The notes beneath the pieces are model-generated. The model did no database searches, was not told where the DNA came from, and saw nothing but the letters and a program-made list of their open reading frames with translations. A stretch of 8,369 nucleotides of DNA, taken from NCBI GenBank assembly GCA_023425285.1, contig JAFACY010000302.1:1-8369 (forward strand). The letters run 5' to 3'. Of this stretch, positions 1 through 6,947 are shown one piece after another. Both the position numbers and the translations under genes were made by a program. The stretch's first letter is position 1; each line of letters opens with the position of its first letter. The DNA comes from Bacillota bacterium (GTDB lineage: Bacteria; Bacillota; Clostridia; Tissierellales; Sedimentibacteraceae).

Positions 1-283
1 CGTCAATATCTGTTAAGTATTTTGGTATATCTTTTTTGTTATGAACAATGAAAAATCTCACACCTTCAATTGTGACGGTAATACTTTCAGGCAGATCTTC
101 TGCCCATTCCTTATCATTGTTACCACGCACTACATAGGTCTCTCCGAGCTTTTGTATTGACTCGATGATGTATGGTGTGTCGATATCACCGGCATGAATG
201 AAGCAATCAGCTTCAATAAGTTCAGCCATAACAGACTCTCGCAGCAGACCATGAGTATCGGATAAAATTGCAATCTGTTTCAT
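1..283 (-). CDS. YfcE/MJ0936-type metallophosphoesterase, 3' end outside window
   Basis: Only the first 94 codons are inside the window; the C-terminal part, which should hold the GHTH motif, is missing because the window ends. The N-terminus opens directly with a metal-binding motif (MKQIAILSDTHG, residues 1-12), followed by HAGDID around residues 34-39 and RGNND around 58-62. These are the DxH, GD and GNxD metal ligands of the calcineurin-like phosphoesterase fold, in the spacing of the small single-domain YfcE/MJ0936 phosphodiesterases, normally about 150-180 residues. Family members hydrolyse phosphodiester bonds with two divalent metals in the cytoplasm; the natural substrate cannot be read from sequence. 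The ATG at 281-283 has GAGG a few bases upstream. The gene follows the broken oxidase-like gene after 33 nt on the same strand, so it is probably its operon partner. Confidence 0.9.
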   Translation of the reverse strand, partial: MKQIAILSDTHGLLRESVMAELIEADCFIHAGDIDTPYIIESIQKLGETYVVRGNNDKEWAEDLPESITVTIEGVRFFIVHNKKDIPKYLTDID

Positions 284-316
284 AAGTTCCTCGTTTATTT
301 TTTTCGTCTTACCGCC

Positions 317-809
317 TTATTTAATTTTACCCTCTTCAGTCTCCACTTTATTCACAAAATCCATATTGTAACGAACAGCACCATGATCTTTAATTACCGT
401 TGCTCTTGTAATGCGGATTGCCAAAATAATGCAGTTTTCATCTTTTTCATCATTTGCGTCGTCATACCAAGCTGAAAATGCTTCACGAAGTTTAGACCTT
501 AACTCAGCATTTTTCGGGTCTAAAACCCATCCGAGATTTTTCGCCGGTTCCGTTTCCGGAAAACCACTCAAAGCAAACCGAAAATGCAACTTCCGGGTTT
601 TGAGCTATCTGCTGCATTTTAGTTGATTTTACCCAAGTAGTAACATAAAACACACCATCTTCATAATAAGCGTCCACATCACGGACATAAGGACGTGGTT
701 TACCGTCAGCGTTCGGTTCCATTGCGATAGTCGACAGAGATATGGTATTATCTTTTCCGTTTCCGCATCTTTCCTCAATTATTCTTAATCCTTCTTCATA
801 CCTGCTCAT
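317..809 (-). pseudogene. Pyridoxamine 5'-phosphate oxidase-like flavoprotein, frameshifted
   Basis: Two overlapping frames together encode one protein. The first (ATG at 809, SD GAGGAGG) reads MSRYEEGLRIIEERCGNGKD through FEWFSGNGTGE (residue 90), then goes out of frame and stops at 504. The continuation NLGWVLDPKNAELRSKLREAF to a TAA at 317-319 lies in the next frame. Removing one base from the A5 run (T5 on the given strand, 537-541) restores a continuous protein of 163 residues, a normal length for this family. The family has the FMN-binding split-barrel fold; the DVDAYYEDGVFYVTT strand region and the KSTKMQQIAQNPEV segment are typical. Members of this clade are uncharacterised and many are not true PdxH enzymes. 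Because both halves are well preserved, the shift is either very recent or a homopolymer sequencing error, in which case the gene is intact. Confidence 0.85.
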
Positions 810-842
810 TTTTAATTCCTCCTCATAATATTAACAAATTTA

Positions 843-1895
843 CTAATCTACCCCTTCTATTGTATACATGGTGAAAATCACGACCTCAGGTCTTGTAAAG
901 ATCCTTGGTATATTAGAAAAAGTACCTGTTCCGCTGGTTGTAAACACGGGTACGTCGTCAGCCGAACGGGCAAACCCATAAGCAAAACGTGTCCCGTAAT
1001 CTGTTATAGGCAGACTACCGTATATCAAGTAAAACGGATAACCAAAAAAGGTAATTTGTCCGGCATGGGTATGACCGGAAAGTATTAAATCAATCCCATC
1101 TGTAGATTGTTGCATAGACAAGTCCGGACTGTGTGAAAGGAGCAAAACAAAATCGTTTGGATTTGCACCTGCAACAGCCTCTTTTATGTCAGGTCTTCTG
1201 TTATACATATCATGGACACCTGTCAGATAAAAGCCTTCTCTTATACGCGTTCCACTATTGTCCAGCGGCTTTATTCCGTATTCGTTTTGTGTCCGGAAAA
1301 GTTTCTTGTAGTCATCATGATTTCCTTCCACACCGTAAATTCCGTCTGTTGTACTTATTTGAGCTATTTCTCTCACAGTTCCTATATAATGATCGTCCTC
1401 CATTAAAAAGTCTCCGCCTGATAACAGCAAATCCAGATTTCTGTCATTTAGCTCTGCTGCGACTTTGCGCATATCCTCGTCTGTTATGGCATGCATGTCT
1501 GACATAAAAGCGATGCGATAACCATCCAACTCAGACGGCCAATTTTCCGAACGAAACTCAATTTCCACATAGCGGATTATCTTACTCAGCGTAAGCCCAT
1601 GTACAATGTGTATAACGGGAATAAGTGTAATAACAAGACCAATTATTACTACGAACTTGAATTTCCTGTTTCTCGTTTTATGATTTGCAAAATACATACC
1701 CAACAGTGCTCCTATTCCTCCACACAATATAGTGAAAATTAATAACGTTTTTTCACTTATGCGCCTCTTGCCTTTTACTGCCTTTCGTTTGTCTGTCACG
1801 TATAGGAAAAATGTAAAAGTATTTGTCAGTAAAAGAAACATGAGAAAAAACTCTATTATGCCTATATAAAAAATCAGATTTATTATTGATTGCAA
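843..1895 (-). CDS. DUF1294–metallophosphoesterase fusion, membrane anchored
   Basis: This 350-residue protein has two parts. Residues 1-110 contain three hydrophobic segments (about 5-32, 50-70, 80-100); the stretch YVTDKRKAVKGKRRISEKT followed by GGIGALLGMYFANHKT matches DUF1294, a small membrane domain of unknown function. Residues 125-345 are a calcineurin-like phosphoesterase of the YkuE/YaeI type, with SDMH at 132-135, GGD at 160-162, GNHD at 191-194, SHSPD at 254-258 and GHTHAGQ at 274-280, so all metal ligands are present. Relatives act on lipid pyrophosphate or cell-envelope substrates; which substrate applies here is unknown. The start is TTG at 1893-1895, chosen because GGGGGAG (1904-1910) lies 8 nt upstream and the first membrane segment follows immediately. 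It lies 79 nt after the peptidase-like gene and 33 nt before the oxidase-like gene. Confidence 0.9.
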   Translation of the reverse strand: MQSIINLIFYIGIIEFFLMFLLLTNTFTFFLYVTDKRKAVKGKRRISEKTLLIFTILCGGIGALLGMYFANHKTRNRKFKFVVIIGLVITLIPVIHIVHGLTLSKIIRYVEIEFRSENWPSELDGYRIAFMSDMHAITDEDMRKVAAELNDRNLDLLLSGGDFLMEDDHYIGTVREIAQISTTDGIYGVEGNHDDYKKLFRTQNEYGIKPLDNSGTRIREGFYLTGVHDMYNRRPDIKEAVAGANPNDFVLLLSHSPDLSMQQSTDGIDLILSGHTHAGQITFFGYPFYLIYGSLPITDYGTRFAYGFARSADDVPVFTTSGTGTFSNIPRIFTRPEVVIFTMYTIEGVD

Positions 1896-1974
1896 TTTCT
1901 CTTCTCCCCCATAATTTAAACTTTATCTGTTAAAAACTAACTTAAAGGTCATGGCATCAATTCCTGCCGCCCCT

Positions 1975-2643
1975 TTATTCTTCAATTATCTCTATAAAGC
2001 TAATTATATCCTCATACTGATAATCATCTGTAACACCTGAAGTCGGATCATAAAAAGCACCGTCAAAGTAAACCAAAAGATGATTCTTAACAGGGCTTCT
2101 GACATTTATTATGCAACATTTTGGAAAGTTCACCTTTTCTCCTTGTGTATAAACAACCCTTTTATATGAAAACCCAAAATAGTCAAGAGTTTCAAGTACT
2201 TTACTTATGCTTACCTGCCAATTTTTACTTTTCATTATTTTCATAACCTCATCAACAGAAATCCCTGCCAGCATCGCAATACATGTTTGTCCACAATAAC
2301 CATTTGCAGGCTGCTTCAGGTAATTGATACTTTCAATGTGTCTTATTGGATTATCTTTATTGTACGGACTGTTATTATTTATTCTCGTCAATTGTTCCAG
2401 TATAGTAAATTTAACATCTAATTCACCATTTGAACTCAGTTTATTAAAGATATCCTTATTAACCGGAAGTATATATTCTCCTTTACCTTTCGGTATAAGC
2501 TTACATTCAAAGATTATATCATCAATAAATGCTTTAACGGGTATATTTCCTTTCTTACCACAAGTATCCCAAACATTGAAGGGGATTTTTATAAATATCC
2601 TGTTACCTTCATTATAATGGTATGACTTAAATGAATACGTCAT
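1975..2643 (-). CDS. DUF1905–C39-like cysteine peptidase fusion protein
   Basis: A 222-residue protein with two recognisable halves. Residues 1-85 resemble DUF1905, a small beta-rich domain: IPFNVWDTCGKKGNIPVKAF early and GEYILPVNKDIFNKL later are its two conserved blocks. Residues 105-215 look like a papain-fold C39-like peptidase: Gln111 six residues before Cys117 in QPANGYCGQTC, His188 in NHLLVYFDG and Asp199 in YDPTSG give a complete oxyanion-hole Gln and Cys-His-Asp triad. No signal peptide or transporter domain is present, so it is probably cytoplasmic and not a bacteriocin exporter. The ATG at 2641-2643 lies 3 nt past the stop of the AraC-type gene, with AGGAAGGTG inside that gene's end, so the two are probably translated together. 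Domain identification is by motif; the substrate is unknown. Confidence 0.8.
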   Translation of the reverse strand: MTYSFKSYHYNEGNRIFIKIPFNVWDTCGKKGNIPVKAFIDDIIFECKLIPKGKGEYILPVNKDIFNKLSSNGELDVKFTILEQLTRINNNSPYNKDNPIRHIESINYLKQPANGYCGQTCIAMLAGISVDEVMKIMKSKNWQVSISKVLETLDYFGFSYKRVVYTQGEKVNFPKCCIINVRSPVKNHLLVYFDGAFYDPTSGVTDDYQYEDIISFIEIIEE

Positions 2644-2646
2644 GGC

Positions 2647-3528
2647 TTATTCACCTTCCTGTTTCTTAACCACTGCAATCCAAACTTCCTGACGGTTTTC
2701 CTGCATATAACACTCGATAACCGGCAGGTCTGCCAGCTCATATCCTGAATTTGGCAGCCATTCAGTGTAAAACTGCTTGTAGACCTTTTGCGTTGCACTT
2801 GGCAATTCTCCATTAGCTTCAAAAATTGCCCAGGTTGCAGCAGGATAAGAAAATTCCTTCATACCATCAAGTATAGGTATATGTTTGCATTGAGAATCAT
2901 AAACATAGCTTGTTACAGCTAATATATAATTCATTTCTTCCGAATTTCCCCACTGTCCTCCCGCAGCAATTCCTAAAAATCCTGCAGGTCTGTAGTCAGG
3001 AAAATTATCAATAAATCTTTTCATCGTTCCATCTTCCCATGCATTTTCCCATATCTCAGGAATAACTTCAAATGCCGTTGATGTTTTTACTTTGTATGAT
3101 ATTCCCATTACCTTAAATGCCGGCCACTGTTCAATCTGATAATTCATATGATTCTCTCCTTTTATTGTAATTTGAAAGGAAAGTCTTGGGCAGGATTTCA
3201 GCTGAACTATTTCATTTCTGACACTTGAAGGTAGTACACTGTGAAAATTTTTAAATGCACGAGTAAATGCATCTTGAGATTCATACCCATATTTTAACGC
3301 AATATCAATTATTCTTTCTGTGCTGTTCAATAGATCAAAAGCAGCCATTGTTAATCGCCTGCTCCTTATATACTCAGATAATGGTTTATCTGCAATATAA
3401 GAAAACATTCTTTGAAAATTATAAACAGAGCATCCTGCAATTTTAGATATTGTTTCATATGATATTTCACCTGCAAGATTTTCTTCGATATAGTTAATTG
3501 ATTCATTCAGTTGTTTAACCCACTCCAT
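2647..3528 (-). CDS. AraC-family regulator with GyrI-like effector-binding domain
   Basis: The 293-residue product has the DNA-binding domain first. Residues 5-108 hold two helix-turn-helix units: about 23-43 (ISYETISKIAGCSVYNFQRM) and about 72-96, where IIDIALKYGYESQDAFTRAF is the conserved AraC signature. Residues 128-290 match the GyrI-like/AraC effector-binding domain, with QIEQWPAFKVMGISYKVKTS at its start, GIAAGGQWG near 186-194 and YPAATWAIFEANGELP near 228-243. This N-HTH, C-GyrI layout is that of the Rob/BltR-like ligand-sensing activators, which bind hydrophobic or cationic small molecules. It probably activates its own operon, which includes the coupled DUF1905–peptidase gene; the ligand is unknown. 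The ATG at 3526-3528 is preceded by GAGGGTGAG at good spacing. Confidence 0.93.
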   Translation of the reverse strand: MEWVKQLNESINYIEENLAGEISYETISKIAGCSVYNFQRMFSYIADKPLSEYIRSRRLTMAAFDLLNSTERIIDIALKYGYESQDAFTRAFKNFHSVLPSSVRNEIVQLKSCPRLSFQITIKGENHMNYQIEQWPAFKVMGISYKVKTSTAFEVIPEIWENAWEDGTMKRFIDNFPDYRPAGFLGIAAGGQWGNSEEMNYILAVTSYVYDSQCKHIPILDGMKEFSYPAATWAIFEANGELPSATQKVYKQFYTEWLPNSGYELADLPVIECYMQENRQEVWIAVVKKQEGE

Positions 3529-3849
3529 ATTCTCACCCTCATTAGAATCATATCTTATCCGGATTTTATTTACTCGACATCCTATGCCGCTTTTTGTCGG
3601 CTATATTTTTCTCTTTAATTGCTTTACATATATTTCAAATAACATATTTTATAATGTCTTCTCTCTCAACCAAAGGAAGAAAACAGATATTGTTCTTTAA
3701 TATACAGGACATTGTGAAACCGGCCTTAAATACTCTTCAGATAATATGTCTATTTTCTAGTTAATCGTCTTAAAAAAGTATCCCACGTTTCAATATGTAA
3801 TGGTCTTTGAACATGTATCTTAAGGAAGTCTTTAACTATTTTTACATAA
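3529..3849. other. Gene-free gap between AAA+ operon and AraC gene
   Basis: No convincing gene is present on either strand. It is strongly AT-rich. It holds the AraC Shine-Dalgarno, an 8-bp palindrome ATCCGGAT (3557-3564) about 28 bp before the AraC start, a short GCCG/CGGC dyad near 3586-3601, and a possible promoter (listed separately). No clear hairpin-plus-U-tract terminator follows the AAA+ gene, so some read-through into the AraC block is possible. One minus-strand open stretch directly after the AAA+ stop, ending in TAG near 3758, encodes about 36 residues containing HVQRPLHIETWDTFLRRLTR but has no start codon or SD; it could be the tail of a decayed gene. Confidence 0.6.
3641..3669 (-). 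promoter_or_regulatory. Possible promoter for AraC gene
   Basis: Read on the minus strand, TTGAGA (3664-3669, five of six bases of the -35 consensus) is followed after 17 bp by TATGTT (3641-3646, four of six at -10). It would give a leader of about 105 nt before the AraC start. In such AT-rich DNA, matches of this quality arise by chance, so this is only a candidate. Confidence 0.3.
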
Positions 3850-4956
3850 CTATAAAAAATTATTTATAATAACTGCACTTAATGCTTCCTTAATAATCCT
3901 TTTTATCTGTCTTGCGTTTTTCAAGCTATTTGTTAACGAAAAAAGTTTGTTCATAATATCAGAATTATCGATTATCTGTTTTTCATCATCTTCCAAAGCA
4001 TTATACTGTTTCTGGTATTCTACATGCATAATTTCTTCAACGGAATCCTTTGAAAGACTGTCAAACCTTATAACAGCATCAAATCTAAAAAAAATAGGCT
4101 CCCCCAATTTTTCTTTAATTTCCTTTTCTGACATGAAGTTTGAAGTACAGATAATAATGGAGTTTTTCATCTTTACCGTATAATTTTTATCTACAAGCAC
4201 TCCTTCATCAAACAATTGATAAAATGCACTGTAAAATACCGGATTCGGCTTGTCAAACTCATCAAATAAAACAACATTTGATTCCCTTTCGACCAATTCT
4301 TTAGCAAGACTATTTTGATTATGCTTTCCGCCGAAAATATATGACCCAAATTCGTTACTATGTAACATAGAAAACTGTTTACGAAATAAAGGTTGTCCTA
4401 ACACATCTGCTATATATTTTGCAGTTTCTGTTTTCCCCACACCTGTGTTACCATAAAACAACATTACACACGGCTTATCAAATCTTCCTTTTGCAACATT
4501 ATACAATGTGCTTAAAATCTGTCGCTGTGCAATTATCTGTCCAATTATCTTATTTGGAAATCCTGCTTTAATTGCTTTTAATTCTTCTATTCCAAGTATA
4601 TTATATTTTTGTTCCTGAATATAACAATCATTTTTTATATATTGCTTCATTCTCTTTGTTATGCTATCTGGTGGATTATGCAAATACAAATTATCTATAT
4701 TATAGCGAAATGCAAAATTAGAAAAGCTTTCTATAAAGCTCTCTGTTACAGATGCGTAGTCATCCGAAAATGCAACCACGGTTTCATAATGCAGCGTTTC
4801 CTCAATTTGTTCTATCTCCCTGCCTTCAATATCGACTTTAATATTTCTGCGCTTTTCATCATCCTGAATTACCAAATCAATAATATGCATATAATTATCA
4901 TCTGATATTATATCACGAAAACCATTCAGACCTCCATAGTAAATATACACTTTCAT
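3850..4956 (-). CDS. Clp/HSP100-type AAA+ ATPase with unknown N-terminal domain
   Basis: A 368-residue protein. Residues about 135-365 form one complete AAA+ module of the ClpA/ClpB second-domain type (AAA_2): IIGQIIAQRQI leads into Walker A GNTGVGKT (169-176), Walker B VVLFDEFD (228-235), sensor-1 TSN (271-273), a likely arginine finger Arg291 in FFRFDAVIRF, and a sensor-2 NAR at 347-349. Every residue needed for ATP hydrolysis appears present, so it is probably an oligomeric remodelling ATPase. There is no ClpP-binding IGF loop that I can see, no second AAA+ domain and no Clp-N repeat. Residues 1-130, beginning MKVYIYYGGLNGFRDII, are a domain I do not recognise and probably the target- or partner-binding part. 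The ATG overlaps the stop of the upstream gene (ATGA, 4953-4956), with GGGAG 7 nt before it, showing translational coupling. Confidence 0.9.
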   Translation of the reverse strand: MKVYIYYGGLNGFRDIISDDNYMHIIDLVIQDDEKRRNIKVDIEGREIEQIEETLHYETVVAFSDDYASVTESFIESFSNFAFRYNIDNLYLHNPPDSITKRMKQYIKNDCYIQEQKYNILGIEELKAIKAGFPNKIIGQIIAQRQILSTLYNVAKGRFDKPCVMLFYGNTGVGKTETAKYIADVLGQPLFRKQFSMLHSNEFGSYIFGGKHNQNSLAKELVERESNVVLFDEFDKPNPVFYSAFYQLFDEGVLVDKNYTVKMKNSIIICTSNFMSEKEIKEKLGEPIFFRFDAVIRFDSLSKDSVEEIMHVEYQKQYNALEDDEKQIIDNSDIMNKLFSLTNSLKNARQIKRIIKEALSAVIINNFL

Positions 4957-5732
4957 CTACATACTCCCGCAAGAATAACGTCATATACCTTTAATTCTTC
5001 TTGTTCCATCTCGAATGCATCCTTATTTACCAAATTATATCCGCTTATTTCCTCTTCCCTTTTATCAGAAAACTCCGATTCCATTGTTAGATTTTCTCTC
5101 TTAACCGTACCTACTTTTATTGCATGATATTCCAAATTCATTTTTACAAGATCAGAAATAAAATAGCTGTTTCGAAATGCTTTTATATTAAAACGCAACA
5201 CAACGCTTTTACTTTCATATTCTGTAATAAGTTCATAATATCCTCTTCCACTATCCAATGCCTGATCCATAAGTGCAAGATTAAAATTCAGGTCTTCTGC
5301 TATTTGCACCTTTCCGTCTGTCATTGTAAAATACGGGGTAAGCATTTTAAAATATGCGAAGGAGTTTGGATATGGATATGTTTTACATTCAGGAAAAACC
5401 GTAATATAATTCTTCCCTTCTTTCTTAACACAATGTAAATAATCTGTAAGGAGTGTATTTTCAACGGCCTTAGTAATTATCGTTGTACCTTCTCTTGAAA
5501 AATCAGCATTACCACCTATCCCAACTTTTGCACCTATCATAGAAAGTATTCCTATTGATTTTCCTACTTCTGCTTCGGCTCCTGCTACTATTTCATTTGT
5601 TTTCTTAACAATATGCGCTTTCTTGTCCTCACTCTTTCCATTACCAAGAATGTAAATCAAATCCGTAGCAGAACTTTCATCAAAATATATTATTTTAACC
5701 ATTTGCATGCTTTTTTTTATGCCTTTTGCCAT
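4953..5732 (-). CDS. DUF6414-like protein of unknown function
   Basis: A 259-residue protein that I place, from memory of its opening motif IIYFDESSATDLIYI (residues 14-28), in the DUF6414 family; no function is established. After this comes an unusual alanine/glycine-rich, largely uncharged stretch (about residues 48-75, including GKSIGILSMIGAKVGIGG), then TTIITKAVENTLLTDYLH, a mixed alpha/beta middle section, and a charged C-terminus. No signal peptide, catalytic motif or classical membrane helix is evident; the glycine-rich part could be an amphipathic or membrane-contacting segment, which is inference. The start is ATG 5730-5732 with AGGAG (5745-5749) 12 nt upstream, inside the end of the RhuM gene. 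Methionines at residues 9 and 11 are alternatives closer to the motif but lack an SD. Its tight fit between the RhuM and AAA+ genes suggests it works with them. Confidence 0.75.
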   Translation of the reverse strand: MAKGIKKSMQMVKIIYFDESSATDLIYILGNGKSEDKKAHIVKKTNEIVAGAEAEVGKSIGILSMIGAKVGIGGNADFSREGTTIITKAVENTLLTDYLHCVKKEGKNYITVFPECKTYPYPNSFAYFKMLTPYFTMTDGKVQIAEDLNFNLALMDQALDSGRGYYELITEYESKSVVLRFNIKAFRNSYFISDLVKMNLEYHAIKVGTVKRENLTMESEFSDKREEEISGYNLVNKDAFEMEQEELKVYDVILAGVCR

Positions 5733-5739
5733 ATATCTT

Positions 5740-6744
5740 TTATACTCCTTTTTTTCTTATACTCGTTCTTGCATTTTCCCCTGCATCCTTAATAGTCTCC
5801 ATATATGCTTTTTCTACAGGTGAAATGGTAATTTCCTGATATTTTCTGTATTCTTCTTTTGCTTTTTTCATAGCTTGTTCATGACTGACTTTTCCTGAAT
5901 CTATAAGTAATTTTCTATTTCCTGATGTTAATATAGCATCCAATTGCTCTACATAATCATTCATATACATTGGCTTATGCTCAATAGCATTGATTTCTGC
6001 CAAATCAAAATAACCTGAAACAAGATTGTTTAATACTTTCAATTCTTCTTCACGTAAATAATTTTTTGCAACTCCAACATCCTTTAATACCGGTAATTCT
6101 CCCGAAAAAGATGTAAGCCCCATGAAAGGCTTTTCTGCATCAGCACGTTTAAATATAATCTCTGCTGCAGTATGACCATGTGCTGCAAAATGCAGTTTAT
6201 TCTGTACAATTTTGAAAAACCTTAATGATTCTTCACTGTGAGGATCATAATCAACACTTGTAGCATACAAATCAAGCACTTGACGATATAGAACTTTTTC
6301 TGATGAACGAATATCTCTGATACGGTCAAGTAACTCTTTCCAATAGTTACCTCCTCCATTTCCTTTCAAGCGCTCATCATCCATTACAAAACCTTTAATC
6401 ATATATTCCTTTAAATGTTCTGTAGCCCACTGTCTAAATCTCGTAGCTATGGATGATTTAACACGATATCCAAGTGAAATAATCATATCAAGGTTATAAT
6501 GAACTACATTATAATTCTTTCCGTCCGAAGCAGTTGTTCGGAATTTCCGAACAACTGAATTCTCCTCTAACTCTCTTTCTTCAAAAATATGCTTTATATG
6601 TTCACTAATATTAGATTTTGATGTCTGGTATAACTCAACTAACTGTGCTTGCGTTAACCATACTGTTTCATCTTCCACCTTAACATCTATATTAACTAAT
6701 CCGTCTTCTGTTTGATAAATAATAATCTCACCTTTATTATCCAT
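5740..6744 (-). CDS. RhuM-family protein
   Basis: A 334-residue product. The open frame extends to a GTG at 6789, but ATG 6742-6744 is chosen: AAAGGAG (6756-6762) lies before it, and MDNKGEIIIYQTEDG is the usual start of this family. Residues 25-70 (VEDETVWLTQAQLVELYQTS then NISEHIKHIFEERELEENSV) form the conserved N-terminal helix-turn-helix-like unit, followed by the diagnostic VHYNLDMIISLGYRVKS (81-97) and TRFRQWATEHLKEYMIKGF (101-119). The C-terminal block contains HFAAHGHTAAEIIFKRADAE (185-204). Length is that of standard RhuM proteins; the Fic/Doc motif carried by some relatives is absent. RhuM was named from a Salmonella pathogenicity island, and its relatives are often found inside or beside restriction–modification loci, but its biochemical role is unsettled. 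It is first of three closely spaced genes, so it may be the DNA-contacting or regulatory member. Confidence 0.92.
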   Translation of the reverse strand: MDNKGEIIIYQTEDGLVNIDVKVEDETVWLTQAQLVELYQTSKSNISEHIKHIFEERELEENSVVRKFRTTASDGKNYNVVHYNLDMIISLGYRVKSSIATRFRQWATEHLKEYMIKGFVMDDERLKGNGGGNYWKELLDRIRDIRSSEKVLYRQVLDLYATSVDYDPHSEESLRFFKIVQNKLHFAAHGHTAAEIIFKRADAEKPFMGLTSFSGELPVLKDVGVAKNYLREEELKVLNNLVSGYFDLAEINAIEHKPMYMNDYVEQLDAILTSGNRKLLIDSGKVSHEQAMKKAKEEYRKYQEITISPVEKAYMETIKDAGENARTSIRKKGV

Positions 6745-6755
6745 ACAAATATTTT

Positions 6756-6762
6756 CTCCTTT
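6756..6762 (-). promoter_or_regulatory. Ribosome binding site fixing the RhuM start
   Basis: AAAGGAG on the minus strand, 11 nt before ATG 6742-6744. It lies within the longer open frame that begins at GTG 6789, and so argues that the GTG is not the start. Confidence 0.75.
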
Positions 6763-6811
6763 ATATCTTTTTACATTCAATTGCAACACATCGAATGTAT
6801 GTTCTGATTAT

Positions 6812-6840
6812 ATTGTACTATAATTTATAAATCTATGCAA
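6812..6840 (-). promoter_or_regulatory. Candidate promoter of the RhuM–DUF6414–AAA+ operon
   Basis: On the minus strand TTGCAT (6835-6840) and TACAAT (6812-6817) are separated by exactly 17 bp. The -10 matches five of six consensus bases, the -35 only three of six. A second TATAAT overlaps immediately downstream of the first. It would give a leader of about 60 nt before the RhuM ATG. A weak -35 would suit a regulated or low-level promoter. Confidence 0.5.
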
Positions 6841-6921
6841 GAAAAAAGACATGAAAGTTATAACTAACATATCTACTATTTCTTTGTATTCCTATTATTT
6901 ATTTTTCTAATAAATTAAAAT

Positions 6922-6947
6922 AATAGCCTTTCATATAAAAAGGTATT
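6922..6947 (-). terminator. Weak terminator-like hairpin downstream of NUDIX pair
   Basis: On the given strand AATAGCCTTT (6922-6931) can pair with AAAGGTATT (6939-6947) with one bulged G, leaving a 7-nt loop. Read on the minus strand the stem is followed by a T-rich but not pure T tract. It lies about 230 nt past the NUDIX stop, so it could end that transcript before the RhuM promoter, but the stem is AT-rich and weak. Confidence 0.3.

Noticed and set aside
2640..2822. 60-codon minus-strand frame overlapping the AraC gene end
   Set aside because: It is a shadow of the AraC–GyrI coding frame, whose homology is clear.
3557..3564. ATCCGGAT palindrome before the AraC gene as an operator
   Set aside because: AraC-type proteins usually bind direct, asymmetric sites, and an 8-bp palindrome alone is too short to call.
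6745..6789. 15-residue N-terminal extension of RhuM from a GTG
   Set aside because: The SD AAAGGAG lies inside the extension and the family begins at the internal Met.
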